64,000 nucleotides of DNA from Imbricaverruca yamaguchii (GCA_034440575.1 JAOTOL010000904.1:62001-126000), one strand, 5' to 3'. Positions 1 to 12,719 are shown, numbered from the stretch's first letter. Numbers and translations: made by a program. The notes: a model not told the origin generated them from the letters alone.

Positions 1-87
1 TGACAGTGAACTGACAGTGAACTGACAGTGAACTGACAGTGAACTGACAGTGAACTGACAGTGAACTGACAGTGAACTGACACTAGG
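1..87. repeat. 11-bp minisatellite (tgacagtgaac)n
   Basis: About eight head-to-tail copies of tgacagtgaac run from the first base, so the array is probably cut by the window edge. No spacers separate the units. No function is inferred. Confidence 0.95.
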
Positions 88-293
88 ACACAGTGTCTGT
101 GCCCCGACTATTCAGACATCGCCAGGTGACGCCCACTGGGCGAATGATGAGACATACATAGCGACAGGTGGTGAGCAAACAATCGCGCCGTACATGGACA
201 CAGACACCGCAGACTAGACATGGTCGGGGTAACTATTGGGAAACCGATGACACGGACACTGTATACTAGATCTGGCGTGGAAACTGGTGAGGA

Positions 294-385
294 ACTCTTG
301 AGGAACCCGTGAGGAACCCGTGAGGAACCCGTGAGGAACCCGTGAGGAACCCGTGAGGAACCCGTGAGGAACCAGTGAGGAACCC
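294..385. repeat. 11-bp minisatellite (gaggaacccgt)n
   Basis: About eight near-perfect units of gaggaacccgt, with degenerate copies trailing to about 430. The period equals that of the array at the window start, but the sequence differs. The apparent reading frames here (repeated Ser-Arg-Val-Pro-His-Gly-Phe-Leu-Thr-Gly on the minus strand) are by-products of the repeat. Confidence 0.93.
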
Positions 386-430
386 GTGAGGTATCCAATG
401 GAGCACCGGTGAGGAATCGGTGGGAGCCGT

Positions 431-1775
431 GAGATATATGTGAAGCACCAATGAGGAACGTGAACACCACCCGTGGAGAGGGCGGCAGACGGGTTCACCG
501 CGGACCCTTGAAGCAGCGATACATCCAGAGCAGCAGTACCAGCGGGCGTGGTCGAGGGTCGAGCCCGAGACTGCTGTGCAGGGATATAAGGACGGAGACC
601 TCCTTCTGAATCAATAGGTGTTGCCGGTATCTTCGATGTGTGTGGCCGGTGTCGCCAATGGGTGTGGCCCGCATCGAAGCTTCGTCTGAGGAAATCGCAA
701 CACGGAGCCAGGAATTCATAGTTATTAGAAACTTTGAAGTTCTGTGTGAGGAGAATACTGCAGACATATCGCAAAAACACTGCGAGTCGAATTCAAAGAT
801 ACTTCTTAATCAAAATAGATACTTTCATTCGTAAAGGAGGATATATTGCGGCAACCTCAACCTCGGCCTCAGTGCAGCAGCAGCCATGAGCTGGTGAATA
901 TGTACGCTGGAAGCTGGCAGATGCAGCGTTCCTTGCTGAGAGTGGACACGTCACGACTCAATCACGTGCCGACCGCGTGCTGCGCAGCCTCGTCTCGGGA
1001 GCTGACATGTGTTGCTGTATCACGCCGACAGCAGACGCTACCTCCACTCTGACCCGGCGGCATCTCAGTCACACATTCACTCGTGGTCATGCTACTTCAG
1101 GACGGGCCGGGGGGTGGGGGTGGGGGGCGTGCTACCCAAGGAGGGCACACCTGGATCCATACATGAACTAAAGGCAAGGCTAAATACGGACGGCATGCAG
1201 CCTACCACGGTAAGCTTCGTCCTGCGGGAAACACCCGCACGGTAGAGATGGGACCTCGTCACGTGACAGGTTCGAACGCAAGTTCGAGGCCAGAACACGT
1301 AACCTGCCGTCACAACTGACTTGGTGGTGCTCAGGACATCCGCCACGTGTCATTGAGTAAATGTGAACATATCATGTGTCACGTAGCAATGTGAGCATAT
1401 GATGTGTCACGTGTCTTAAGGCGCCGTCCGGCACGCCACGGCGCAACAGGGCCTTCTGACTGTTCGGGGAGCTGCCACAACGGCGGGAAGTGAGCAGTCG
1501 TTATCACACCGCCTGGCACCGGCTGGCACCGAGTTCCCGTGGTGAAGCCTCCCTGTGGCCTCAGTTGTCGTCTGCACCACTCGACCTTGAAAACTGCCGC
1601 AGGCGCAACGGCAAGAATCACTGCGCGGCTCGCATGAGAGGCTGACCTTGTGCAGGATGGGCAGCTGCAAGGACTGCCAGTGCAGCATCGCACGTTAGTG
1701 CACATTGTGCAGCGCAGATCTTTGTGCACCATCGCTGACCTGGCATCGCCTTCTGAGATGCGTTGACCACCGGCC
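431..1775. other. Unassigned stretch, no gene recognised
   Basis: Short open frames occur on both strands, but none shows a family motif, splice-site logic or codon pattern that I can support. A G-rich run lies near 1110-1130. Confidence 0.5.
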
Positions 1776-1778
1776 GCG

Positions 1779-1895
1779 CCCTGTTCTGGGCACCAAGCGC
1801 ACCGGGACGAACCCTGTTCTGGGCACCAAGCGCACCGGGACGAGTGCTGTTCTGGGCACCAAGCGACGGGACGAGCGCTGTTCTGGGCGACAAGC
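1779..1895. repeat. 33-bp minisatellite, about 3.5 copies
   Basis: Units contain ctgttctgggcaccaagcg followed by a caccgggacga segment. The 33-bp period keeps frames open on both strands, giving short spurious proteins. The last unit has a small deletion. Confidence 0.88.
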
Positions 1896-3594
1896 GCGTC
1901 AGGACTATTCGTTACTATGTTCATATTTATCCTCTGGCATATGCATTGACCCACATATACGTTCATACGGGCCGTTCTCGGAACCAACCAGTCACGAGTA
2001 TGAATTATGCACTGGTGTTCTCGAACTTTAGCGTTTGTGCGTAAGCTAATATGTAGTTAACATTTGCTCTGAACTGGAAACAGAGGTCAGGCGATATTTT
2101 TTATTTCTATGAAATTTGCTTATTGCAGCCAATTATGAACTCTACCATACCATACCACATGCAGCTTACAACATTATTCTAGCTAAATCTTGCCAACATC
2201 TTCACGTTTGGACGTCATCGCACGCCGACCATACCCCAGATGTCTTCCGATGTCATTCCTCCAGTTGACGTTGTTGCTTCCGATGGCGATGCTGCTGTAA
2301 ACGTTTTTGCTTGGTTTTAGAACTTTGATTCACTTCTTGGATGACAGATATCACAGATGAGATCATACCATAGAGATGTTTCAAGACAAGTCTAAAACGG
2401 CTACGTGATCTAGGCCCATCGAGCATATGACTTTTCTCGATCTGAGCTTTTCTGAAGCGGGTGACACCAATTACCACATGAAGCCTCCATTATTATCCGT
2501 GAAGTCAATGGAAAAGAGGATTCAGGATGCGGGAGTTAGCTCACGGATGTTGTCCCAGGGATTAAAGAAGATAAATGTACTGGTACCATGTGAGTCGTTG
2601 GGAGAGCATGCGGGTGACCTTCAGTTGGCTGGGAGTTCCAGGCATACCACAGTTCTAAGAACCTTGCTTCTGCACAGGACATACATTTACACGGCTAAGT
2701 CAGGTGCTACACCATGGTCAGTGTTACCAACGCCACCACCGCCACTAGCCCATTACAATGTTCAGTCAGATACTACGCCACATCGTACAAAATTATTAGC
2801 ACTTTTGCTGCTAATCGCATGCTAAATGGCTGCTTCCACCAACGCTGTTCGCTAGGGATGCTAGTAACAAGCACCACTCAAGCAATACCAAGCACCATAT
2901 GTACTATTCGGCTGGAAAGGGGCTAATTCTAGCCTGAAGATGCTAGACTGTAAGAATGAGGATGCTTGATCCTTGCAGCCATGGATGTTATGTCAAGCAG
3001 TCCAGAATAATTATACTGCTTATATCTAGCACTATTACAGTTCGTTTTTTTTTTGGCGGGAGTTTGAACGCTCCATGGCTGCTCACAGTTAGCACCTGGG
3101 TAGTTAAAATGAGCAGCGAGGAAAAATGGCGTGAACATTAGCACCTTAGCGCTGCTTAACGAAGCAAATGCGAACTGTCGGCCATTTTGGTTTGGAATAC
3201 GGTGGCGTGCAGATCGGTGCCGTTGTGCGGCAAGATTTCAGCGAAAAAGAGAAGTATGGCTGAGATTAAGTGAACCTCTGAATCCAGTCACAAGCCGGTC
3301 ATAGTCGGTACAAGGTGGGTGTGTCTTCATACCAAATGCATGTCCACATGGTATAAATATAAGTATGTCAGCATCCTACCAACCTCGCTGCATATACCCT
3401 TGAAATTACGGGCGCTCTATGACTTACGCAGTTGATGCACACTTAAGCTACAATAGCCAACATACCTGAGCTTGACAACATATAATAACTGGCGAGCTTA
3501 GCAAGGCATATGTGGTATTGCACTCGGACAAAGAAACTTAATTTATATTTTATAGCATCATTATTCAGCTATGGACACTGACATAAAGACATAA
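1896..3594. other. Unassigned DNA holding one solo satellite unit
   Basis: No gene is recognised. Positions 2710-2781 hold a single diverged unit (atggtcagtgttaccaacg...) of the 63/66-bp satellite that forms the large array at 13269-14345. The flanking part (about 2800-3145) is rich in tagcacc/ggtgcta words, as is the DNA just before the large array. Confidence 0.6.
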
Positions 3595-3683
3595 AACATA
3601 ACAAATTAGTGCAACTATGAGCCACAAGGGCCCTTCTTGGTTGCACTCTGTACACTGAACCAGTTGCCCACCAAATCTGTCAA

Positions 3684-4895
3684 TCAGCCCTCCCTGTAAT
3701 ACTGAAAAGCAAGCCCTCTATTCTTATAATGATTGTCTATGCTGTTTTTAAAGATGTTCAATGTGCTGCTACTGACAACGTTTTCTGGCAGCTGGTTCAA
3801 GTATTCTACTACCCTGTTGGTGAAGAAAGTTTGCCTTAACCTTGTTCTGCTGTGGTTAACTTTAATCTTGAATTCATGACCCCTAATTGCATCATTTCTG
3901 TTCAATTCAAACATTTTCCCAAGGTATCCCCTCTCCAGACCATGTAAAAATTTAAAGACCTCGATGAGATCTCCTCTCAGCCTTCTATATCTAAGTGAAA
4001 ACATATTCAATTTCTTCAATCTTTCCTCATATGCCAGGTTGCTTATGCCATTAACTATTTTTGTAGCCCTCTTTTGTACTCTCTCTAAAAGCCAACAATC
4101 TTTTTCATTGCTAGGAGACCAAGCTTGGATGCAGTATTCCAAATGTGGCCTGACATATGCACAATAAAGCTTCCTGATCACTTCCTCACTTCTGTATGAT
4201 ACATTCCTATGTATTGCCCCAGGCATTCTCAGTGCCTTTTTCCTGGCTTCCTTGGTGTGTTCTGATGGCCCCAGTTTTGTGTTTAGAATAACACCTAAAT
4301 CCTTCTCCTGTTGAGTCACTGATTGCACTTGGCCACCCATCAAGTATGGAGCCTTCATATGCTGCTTACCTACATGCATGATTTTGCACTTATCAAAATT
4401 AAATTTCATTTGCCATTCTTCGGACCACTTCACAAGTTCGTCCAAGTCTTTTTGCAGCGAGACATGCTCATCTTGACCTGCTATTGCCCTAAAGACCTTC
4501 AAATCATCCGCAAATTTCAAAACTTTACTGCTTAGGCCACTTTCAATGTTATTTACAAATATAATGAACAGTAGTGGCCCCAGTACTGACCACTGTGGGA
4601 CTCCACTAAGAACATTTTGCCATGATGACTTTGTACCATTTAGCATCACTCTTTGCTGTCTATCTGAAAGCCACAACTCTATCCATTTTAAGATCCTACC
4701 TGCAATACCATGGGACTGAAGCTGTATCATTAACCGTTTATGGGGTACTTTGTCAAAGGCCTTACTAAAGTCAAGATATGCTACATCAACCTGATTTCCC
4801 TGATCAAATTGTTCTGTGGCGAAGTTCAAAAAGTCCAAGAGGTTTGTGAGACACGATCGTCCTTTTCTAAACCCATGTTGAGTATCTTGAATCAA
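3684..4895 (-). pseudogene. LINE reverse transcriptase domain, 403-codon remnant
   Basis: RNA-templated DNA polymerase part of ORF2, which would copy LINE RNA at a nicked target. Visible motifs, in order: HGFRKGRSC, DVAYLDFSKAFDKVPH (motif A aspartate), SGVPQWSVLGPLLF (motif B, where the usual PQG glycine is tryptophan), LKFADDLKVFR (the catalytic FADD box), then the thumb and C-terminal region with RPHLEYC and RRLRGDLIEVFKFLHG. This is the longest open piece of the element. The upstream ORF2 parts are in other frames, so the copy is inactive as it stands. The conserved-position residues here match the family consensus, which makes this the reference for polarising changes in the plus-strand copy. 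Confidence 0.88.
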
Positions 4896-4922
4896 TCTGC
4901 TACCTTCCAGATAACTAACTAT

Positions 4923-5652
4923 TTAATCCTTGATAATTGATTTAAGTACCTTGCAGACTAGGGATGTGAGACTTGCTGGCCTATAATTTTCAACTTTCCC
5001 TCTTTCTCCTTTCTTGAAAATAGGAACTACATTTGCCCTTTTCCAATCAGTTGGAATTTCATTTTGTGAAACTGATCTACAAAATGTTATACTAAGTGGA
5101 AATGCCAGTTCCTTTTTTAGTTTCCCGCAACACCCTAGCATAAATATCATCAGGTCCTGCTGCCTTGTTTTGCTTTATTTTCATAATATGATTGTAAACA
5201 ACATCACTATGAATGAGATCAACATAATTTGTCAGATCCCATGTCACTGAACTATTGTGTACGGTCGGCAGATTGGTCATATCTTCCAATGTAAACACTG
5301 ATTTAAACTGCTTGCTCAGCTCCTCAACCATCTCACTATCCTCACCCAATGTAGTCTCGTTTACTTCCAGTGGACCAATTGTGCTAGAAATGTTACTCAG
5401 CTTGTAGAAACTAAAGAACTTTTTACTGTCCCCATTACAGTTTCTATCTAAATCCAGTTATCTTGCTCGTTTTGCCGCTCTGGTTTTTTGCGTCACAGTG
5501 TCTCTAGCTTTTCGATACGCTTTTATATTAACGATATTTGAGGCTTCTTTAAAGACTCTAAATGCAGTTTTCTTGGCCTTAATTGCTTTTATCAAGTCTG
5601 GTGTAAGCCATGCTTTCCTACCCTTCTTTTGCGTCATTGCTTGTGGGGACAT
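4923..5652 (-). pseudogene. LINE ORF2 linker and early RT, frameshifted
   Basis: Three overlapping minus-strand pieces in different frames (5652-5458, 5349-5092, 5150-4923) continue ORF2 between endonuclease and RT. Recognisable words include KIKQNKAAGPDDIYARVL and IPTDWKRANVVPIFKKG, followed by NYRPASLTSLVCKVLKSII. These are standard fingers-region motifs of CR1-like RTs. A stop and at least two frame changes separate the pieces. Confidence 0.82.
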
Positions 5653-6680
5653 GTCTAATCTGAATTTCCTTCAAGTAAGATTTGAACTTTTCCCACATTT
5701 CACAGGCGTTTAAATTGGAGAATTCTTCTTCCCATCTGATGGCACTTAAAGCCGCTCTCATGCAGTCAAAGTCTGCTCTGTTGAAATTTGGAACCTTTAC
5801 CAAATTATCCTTGATAATTTCCCCTACATTTGCCTTGAATCTAACTATGTTATGGTCACTTCTTCCCAGAGTTTCGCCTACAGTCAAGTCTTGAACCAAG
5901 TCACTTAAATCCGAGAATACAAGGTCCAAGAATGAACCATGCCTGGTAGGTTCCGATACAAACTGGTGTAAGAACAGGTCCTCTTCAAGGCATTTCCTAA
6001 ACATTTTGCATGATGGGGAGCCAACACCAGCATTTTCATAACCTTTTAGATTAAAGTCACCAAGAATAAGGCACTTCCTCGTAAAGTTTCTACTGATTTC
6101 CTCACAAATCACCTTGTCAAGCTCCAGTTGCTGAAAATGTGGCAGGGTTCCTGATCGGTAGAAAGCTCCTAACCTAAGAGTATTGCTGTTGCCTTTTCCC
6201 ACAGCGACATCAAGCCAAATGGACTCCACAGACATTTTTATCCCCATCTGCTACTTTTTGAGAACTGAATAAGCTATTCATATAGAGCATTACACCACCC
6301 CCTTTCATTGCTGGACCCCTATTGCACGAAAACATATTGTATCCCTGGATCTCATAGTCCTGCAAGTTATCTCCAAAATACCCTTCACTGACCCATGCCT
6401 CCGTAATGCAGACAAAATCTGGTTCCTCCTCAGCAACATAACACTTGAACTCATCAAATTTGGAACGGATACTCTGAGCATTAAACATCATACACTTAAC
6501 AACTGCTCCATAACCACCTTTGGCTTTTTCATACTGAGGAGTTCTTTTATCACTAGATGAACTATCACTCTGTCCCCTTGAACTGCTGCTGTCCCTATTT
6601 GCAGACTTTGAGGTTATATTGCCTTGGCTGACACTATTGGAATATTTCTGAGTTGGCAATGCAATTTCATCCCTCCCCAC
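5618..6680 (-). pseudogene. LINE AP-like endonuclease domain, two-frame remnant
   Basis: Two minus-strand frames (6680-6210, then 6247-5618) encode an exonuclease/endonuclease/phosphatase-type domain that would nick target DNA. Visible: MMFNAQSIRSKFDEF, DFVCITEAWVSEGYF (catalytic glutamate), GGGVMLYM, LGAFYRSG, LILGDFNLKGYE (GDFN box), SFLDLVFSD and GRSDHNIVRF (the SDH box). The frame change falls between GGGVMLYM and the LDVAVGKG stretch. The N-terminal Ser-rich segment (about 6530-6680) may be the end of ORF1 or the start of ORF2. Confidence 0.85.
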
Positions 6681-6739
6681 CCCATTTCCCAGTTTCCCTG
6701 AAGGACATGCTCGTACACGTTTCCTTCTTGGGAGTTAGT

Positions 6740-7240
6740 TTTGGGGATATATAAAAATATTTGGAATGAGAGAAGTGGAGCTAAATCGACCAGGGCTATA
6801 ATTTGTTTTGCCTCCCCCCAAACAAATATTTAAAAATGTAATTTCAAAATTTCAAAATTGTATGTTTCCAAGTTCTCTTTAATTTTCCTTTTCCAATGTG
6901 TAAAGCAGACCGAGAAACGTTGCTGGAAGTCAACTTTCCCTGGTAAAAAATGCTTACTTTAGCCTGAATCCTGTATTTGAACTACAATTTGGAAAATACC
7001 CAAAACTTGTGTAGTCAAAAACGAAAAAATGAAGAATTCCACTAGTACGTTTTGTTGTATCCGTAAAGATAAACAAACGCTGAAAGCTTCATTAAAATAT
7101 CTGTACCCGTTAAGGTCTGACGACTGGTTTACAGTTTTTGGAGGTGACCTCACCTGACCTTGATTAACTCATTGACCCTAGATGACCTGACCTAAAAAAT
7201 TTGAATCAGCATGTCAAATTGATGTGGGAATTTTCATGCA
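6740..7240. repeat. Dispersed repeat, diverged inverted partner at about 35215-35460
   Basis: The block with gaggtgacctcacctgacc and the following aactcattgaccctagatg matches, in reverse complement, the block at 35222-35280 (gtcaggtcgactagggtcaa). Weaker similarity extends outward for about 200 bp. No coding capacity is seen. Confidence 0.6.
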
Positions 7241-9850
7241 ATGCAGTGCAGATTTTCCAGGGCTGCGACGCGACTATTTTTTAGGCCAATGTCGTCTATT
7301 GGGCCAGACGTCCTTTGCTTGGAACCATAGCGCGAGCCTTAGCGGCCTCGATACTTTTGTGGGGTCCAATACGTTTTGGGGGCTTTTGGCGTCATTGTTG
7401 GATCCTCAGGGTGATTATCCATGTTTGAGTTGTTTTTCGTTTCTCCAGCTTCATTTGTTTTGGTCGCAATGAGACCGTTGTGGAAAGACCCGTCCTGCCC
7501 CTAGAGTGATTTTCATAGTCCGGCCGTTAATTTTTTTTTGTACCTCAGCGTGGTTTTCAGGGGACCCAGCCGGATCTTTTGGGGCCCATATCATGATAGT
7601 CCAGTACGCCGGCACGACTTTTACTACTTTTTTTGGCCTTCTTCTTGCGAAGTATAGGCCTCATTTCCCGTCTTAACCCGCGCACGCCCGGGGGGGGAGG
7701 AGGAGCAGATATCTGCCCCCTCCGGTTTTTCCTCATTTGCCACCAAACTAATAGGGTTAGCAAGGCAAATCCTTGCATAGCTGTTCATTGATCGTTTCCG
7801 CATACCCTCATACATGATTAATCCTGGGTCATCTCAGATCAGGTCACCAGGTCAGGCGAAGTGACCCAACTACACTCGGAGCTCTAGGTGGCATAACTTC
7901 CACAATAATTGGGCGATTTATTTCAAACTTATAGCATGTCATGATCTCACCAGGGACCATAAGATGTATGTCGTTTTTTTCTTCTTCTCGTAGCATTGAA
8001 CTCAGGTCAGGTCGCTGCCATGGCTTCCCCATTATAGGGCCATGGTAAAATATACAAATGTTTCCTAGTTACATATTTGCGCTCGGAATCATCTCACAAC
8101 GGTTGTGCCATGTAGATGGAAGCTGTGCTCAATGTTACCGCTGACATTTTTGCTCAGTGACTTCACCAAGGTCTCTGAGGTCACCTGAGATCACTACACG
8201 TGTATGCATATTACATCGCACTGTATTGAGCTAGAAGGCTGAAATTACCGTCATTGTGCTTGTATCGTCAAGACATGTCGATTGATACCTTACATGACCT
8301 CCCTATGCCCTAACCTGAGGTCATGACTTCATGACCTTGACCTGAGTTTCGGTTGACCTGACCTTAAATTATACCGCCTATTGTCGGTAGCGCATTTCAA
8401 GGACTGTCAAATAGCTTCGCCATTTGTTTCTATCTGTTACAGGTCCTGAGATATGTGTCAATATCTGAGTCCCACATGATCTGGTCGAATTTGACATATG
8501 ATGACCCAGTGACCTGAATGTTGACCTGAGCGAAAAAAATGGCCGAAGCACTTTCGGTAGAGCCCGTCACCAGCTATCCAACGCCGTTTTCCGTTTGTCG
8601 CTAGCTAGCATAGTTCCGGAGATCTTAGGGGGTGGCAGACATCTGCCCCCCGGACATGCGAAGTTGGCGCGGACCGCGGACGCCGACCGACGTGCGAGTG
8701 TTAAGGATCTAGTCTCATTTCCTGGAGCCTCTTTACCAGTTTTCAACGATTCCTCGTGTGTCCTATCCTCCTCCATATTCAATGGTCCTCGTCTCCCGTC
8801 TTGGAGGGCCTCCTCTTACGTCATAGGGCCTGTTTAACATGGCATGGCGCTTTCTCTTATGTTCCATGAGCATTTTCTGCCAAATTATGGGCCTCCTGCC
8901 ACGCCTTGTGGACCTCCTCATTTATCCTGGAGAAGCCTTACCCGTCTTGAGGGAGCTTAAATTTTTGAAACCGCACATCCTTGAATGCCTGCTACCACTC
9001 CCATCCTAAGCGCCTCCTCTCACTTCCTTGGAACTCGTTCCTTGGAACTCTATTTCTCTCATAGATACTTTTTTTTCTCAAATTAGGGGCCTCCTCTCAT
9101 GTCTTGAGGCCACCTGCTTTTGGTGTTGATTCGAATTTTGCCCATCTTAAGCATGGCCTCTTATCTCCTGGTGGGCTCCTCTTCTCTCCGATGTGCCTCC
9201 TCTTCAAAATTGCAGGCAACCTTTCCTATATCAGTGGCTTTGTTTTTTCCCGGGGATCTTCTTGGCCGTTTTCCAGTTTTCCTTTCCGCCTGAAAGCCAT
9301 CTCTCTGATTAAATGGCCTTTCTCTCTTATTGTAGGGTCCTCCTCGTTCATCATGGGTCTGATTTCCAATCCTGTGTCGTATCTTCCGAATTAGGTGCCC
9401 CCTGTCATGTCTCTGGGTTATCCTTTTCTATCTCAGTGGAACCTTGTCCGTTTTGCTGCCTGATTTTGCGTCTCCGGAACCTCATCTCATATCCACTGGT
9501 TTTCTTTTTCGTCTTAAGCCTCCTCTCATTTTCTGGGGTCTACCTTCCCTCTATTTCGTCCTGGGGGCCTCCTCAAAATCTCCGTTCTACGTCTCTTATA
9601 GGGACCTGATATTGTCCTGTCCTGGGAACCTCCTTTTCGTTCTGGGGGCCTCCTTTTCGTCCTGGGGGCCTCCTTTTCGTCCCGGGTGCCTCCACTTCGT
9701 CCTGGGCACCTCCTCCCAATCTCTCTTCTACGTTTCTTATAAGGAGCTGATGATATTTCCTGGGGACCTCGTTGTCAGTCTTGGGGCCTCCTTGACAGCA
9801 TTATTTTTTGTCCCATTGGCCTCCTAGCTCACCCTTTTTCCTGTGCATTT
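7240..9850. repeat. Degenerate ~20-22 bp tandem repeat, T-rich on plus strand
   Basis: The clearest part is 9634-9715, with four 20-bp units of the type ttttcgtcctgggggcctcc. Before it, decaying units (cctcctctcatgtcttg, gggcctcct) continue back to about 8850, and similar phrasing (tttgtggggtccaa, gttttgggggcttttgg) is seen at 7260-7600. Long open frames with Phe/Leu/Ser-rich products are artefacts of composition. Two copies of the agatct...tctgcccccc motif are embedded near 7690 and 8625. Confidence 0.6.
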
Positions 9851-10955
9851 CCGGATAGGGGCCTCCTTAAAATTCCGAAGGGGCGGCGCCCCCAGTCTCA
9901 CGTCAGGAGGGGATTGCTTCCGCTGCCCTCCGGTGGCGACGCCTCTGCATATGTATATGTATGTGGATGTATGTGACATAACCGTAGGGTTCAACGTTTA
10001 AACTTGAGACCAATTGAGAGAGCCAATCCGATCATTGAGGGGGCCCAGTGACCAACCATAGCATATACAAAATGCATCCGTATATTTTTAATATTTGATA
10101 TTTTGATGGGCATACCAAAGTTGACTTACGACCTTGAATGGAAAAGGCAGTCAGGTAAGCTTCCTTTACTTGAATTCTCCTCCGATCGATATTACCCAGA
10201 GGGCAGTGCTATCCTGGGTTCCCCTATTCTTTACTGAGCCCAGGCCACGACGTGGTATCACCTCCAATAACAGCAGGTGACAATCACTAGTGCAGGTTTT
10301 TGAAAGTTATTGGGAGGGCACGACGCATGAAGGAAATGGGTAGGCCCAAATGCATCGGTGTTCATGTCACATATAGTCCCATGTTAAAAATTAAAACTAT
10401 TAAGATGGCAAGGCCAACATTTAAATGGTGAGCAAGTGGCCACCCAAAGCATGTGAAGTTACACCCCTGGTACCTGGTACACATCAGTGGACCCACCCAC
10501 TATAAGACACCATGTTAGGGATTTCTAATATTCGGTTTCGAATGGCGTTAACCACATCCTCTCATTTCTTATATACGATTTTGAATCCGAATAGGTATCT
10601 TAACCACCAAAGAAGAAGTGCCAACAAGCCTTAAAATACATCCATGATCGAAAACCATCACATCGCAATGCACATATCCCCACTTTACCACGTTACGCAA
10701 ACTATTTCCTCCTTTCTATATTATTAACCCCTTCTATTAAATATTTCCGATCAGATCCTCATACACCGTCTCGGGGGAGGGGCTTCTTATATGCCCAACT
10801 CTTATTTCCAAACCAAGCATTGCATGGAAACGAAATTAATGGCGTCATTTTGTAGCTTGTGGTTTGGGTCACCATCAAGTAAAGCATGGCATGCTTATTT
10901 ATGGATCTGAATGTTTTAGAACATTTATATATTACAGGTCTTGGGATTTGATTTT
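9851..10955. other. Unassigned stretch, no gene recognised
   Basis: Moderate AT content. No open frame with recognisable motifs and no clear tandem structure. Confidence 0.45.
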
Positions 10956-10959
10956 TGCG

Positions 10960-11760
10960 GCCTGTTGCCATACTGGGATTAAAAATAGTTGATGATGTAG
11001 ATAGAAGGAAATGGTTCAAGTTTTCCTTCTCACAAAGCATGTGCAACTTTTGGAGCAAAGTTTGTATCTTGCCTAAGGCATCCAGTTCACCGGCGGCAGC
11101 TAGCGTGTGATCTGACAGCCGACAACATGGGTGACTAAATTATGTCATCAACTGCAACATATAATGTCAGTTCTTGCAACTAAATATGGTTTGTTTGTAT
11201 GTGAATCCAAGGGACATTCGTGCAACTACAAATCCGTTGGAACTGAGTCTTTTGGGCCGACCGTTGAAATGTTGGGATTGAAGATAATTACCGAGAAAGA
11301 TAGAAGAAAATAGCTTGCACGGCGCGAAGAAGTATGCCACAAAACGTCTGGAGGAACGCTTTGATTTTGCCCTAGGTACCTATGTCACACTGGCTCAAAA
11401 TAGTAATATCCTGACCTTCGTCAGCATTAGTCATGCATGATTGATACCATGTTGTATAGCACATGGTGTAGGTCAGCTTGAAACCAAATATGGCGATATG
11501 CGTCCATTGGATAGATTTGGAAAGTTCCTGTCATTGACGAAGTGTTGACAAATTATTTTTCAATGCCCTTTGCCATATTCAGATTCAAAATATTCAATAA
11601 TGGAGATAGAAGGAAAGAGTGTTCGCGGCGCGAAAGAGCATGACAACATGATCCGGGTCTGCCGTAAATGTGCATTTTGTACCGCTCTATAAGATGTTTC
11701 AGAACGTGTGTAGCGCTTTCAGGATCAGTTTGAAGCAAAACTAGTTTGTTGACTCCCTTA
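10960..11760. repeat. Three diverged copies of a ~305-bp unit
   Basis: Matching phrases recur at about 10970 (gggattaaaaatagttgatg), 11272 (gttgggattgaagataatta) and 11573 (cagattcaaaatattcaata), each followed by agatagaagraaa and a gcgcgaa-agcatg-like word. Spacing is about 300-305 bp. Divergence is high, so this is an old tandem duplication. Confidence 0.6.
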
Positions 11761-12640
11761 TACCCTAACGTTTTACCCGCTCATCGGTATGATTATGTAC
11801 ATACAAGCCATGCTTGGTTTTTGGTGCAACACTATGCCTAAATAATACATGGGTGATGGTTTTCTTTCTCTCGTGTGTTACAACCCATGCATAACTTCAC
11901 AATGACGACGGTTTACTGTTTTCAGACGATACCTCGAAGCAAGCCATCTGCCTATGGGGGAGTCCACATGCCACACTATTTGATGGTGTCAACGATAACA
12001 CTATACCGATGTTCCCCACAACTAAATATTCGGTTATTGCTGGAGATGTGGTGCTGGTGACCGCTGACGAGGAAATCAACCTTCAATTCTATCATGCTAA
12101 TATGCCATCTATTGTACCAGAATATTACTAATTCCTTGCTGAACCTGCGATTCACTGCGAAGTTAAACACGTTTTTGTACTACGTGCAACGGTGCAACGT
12201 ATACATCAACGATCATGTTTCTGTGCCTCAGAAAGTGCTAAAGTTCAGGCAATAAAAGACTCAAGGGTTTGTGGTGCACCGGATTGAATAGTAGGCCGGA
12301 TTGAAAGAAATCATCGTGATGAGTTTTGTTGCTTAACTACTTTTTATATCGGCTGACTTGGATGTTTGCTTCTATAAATTGCTTCCACTGAAGTCGCTGG
12401 TTTCACTGCGAAATGTTTCGACGGAGTGAAGCTTCATCCGATATGCACAATATTGGGGAAAAAACAGGTACATGATGACGATGCAGAACAGTAGTCCACG
12501 TGCAATCTGTACCATATCAGGAGTCAAAGCCTGCACTGGTCTGTACCGGATTCGCAGTCTGAACTACCACACTAACGAAGCCTAAAGCTAAATTGGTATA
12601 GAACTCTAAGTTGTTAACAAACTTGGAGCCGTCACACACA
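11761..12640. other. Unassigned stretch, no gene recognised
   Basis: Only short open frames on both strands and no motif that I recognise. Confidence 0.45.
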
Positions 12641-12642
12641 CT

Positions 12643-12684
12643 ATATATATATATATATAGTGTATGTGTGTGTATGTGTGATGG

Positions 12685-12719
<35 letters not shown>

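Larger units (their letters stand above)
3597..6735 (-). mobile_element. CR1/L2-like non-LTR retrotransposon (LINE), degenerate copy
   Basis: The minus strand carries, in order, an AP-type endonuclease and a reverse transcriptase, followed by a 3' tail with repeated tgtcttta words. Several frameshifts break the single ORF2 expected for the family. The RT and its C-terminal region (RPHLEYCIQAWSP, ERVQKRATKIV) are typical of CR1/L2/Rex-like LINEs. The 5' end is placed near 6735, where similarity to the ORF fades. A second, shorter copy of the same family lies on the plus strand at 51608-52850 and shows the same 3' tail. Confidence 0.85.

Noticed and set aside
1..430. CRISPR-like regular repeats (also considered at 13269, 22773, 25762 and 28450)
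   Set aside because: Units are contiguous with no unique spacers, and the DNA is from an animal; these are minisatellites.
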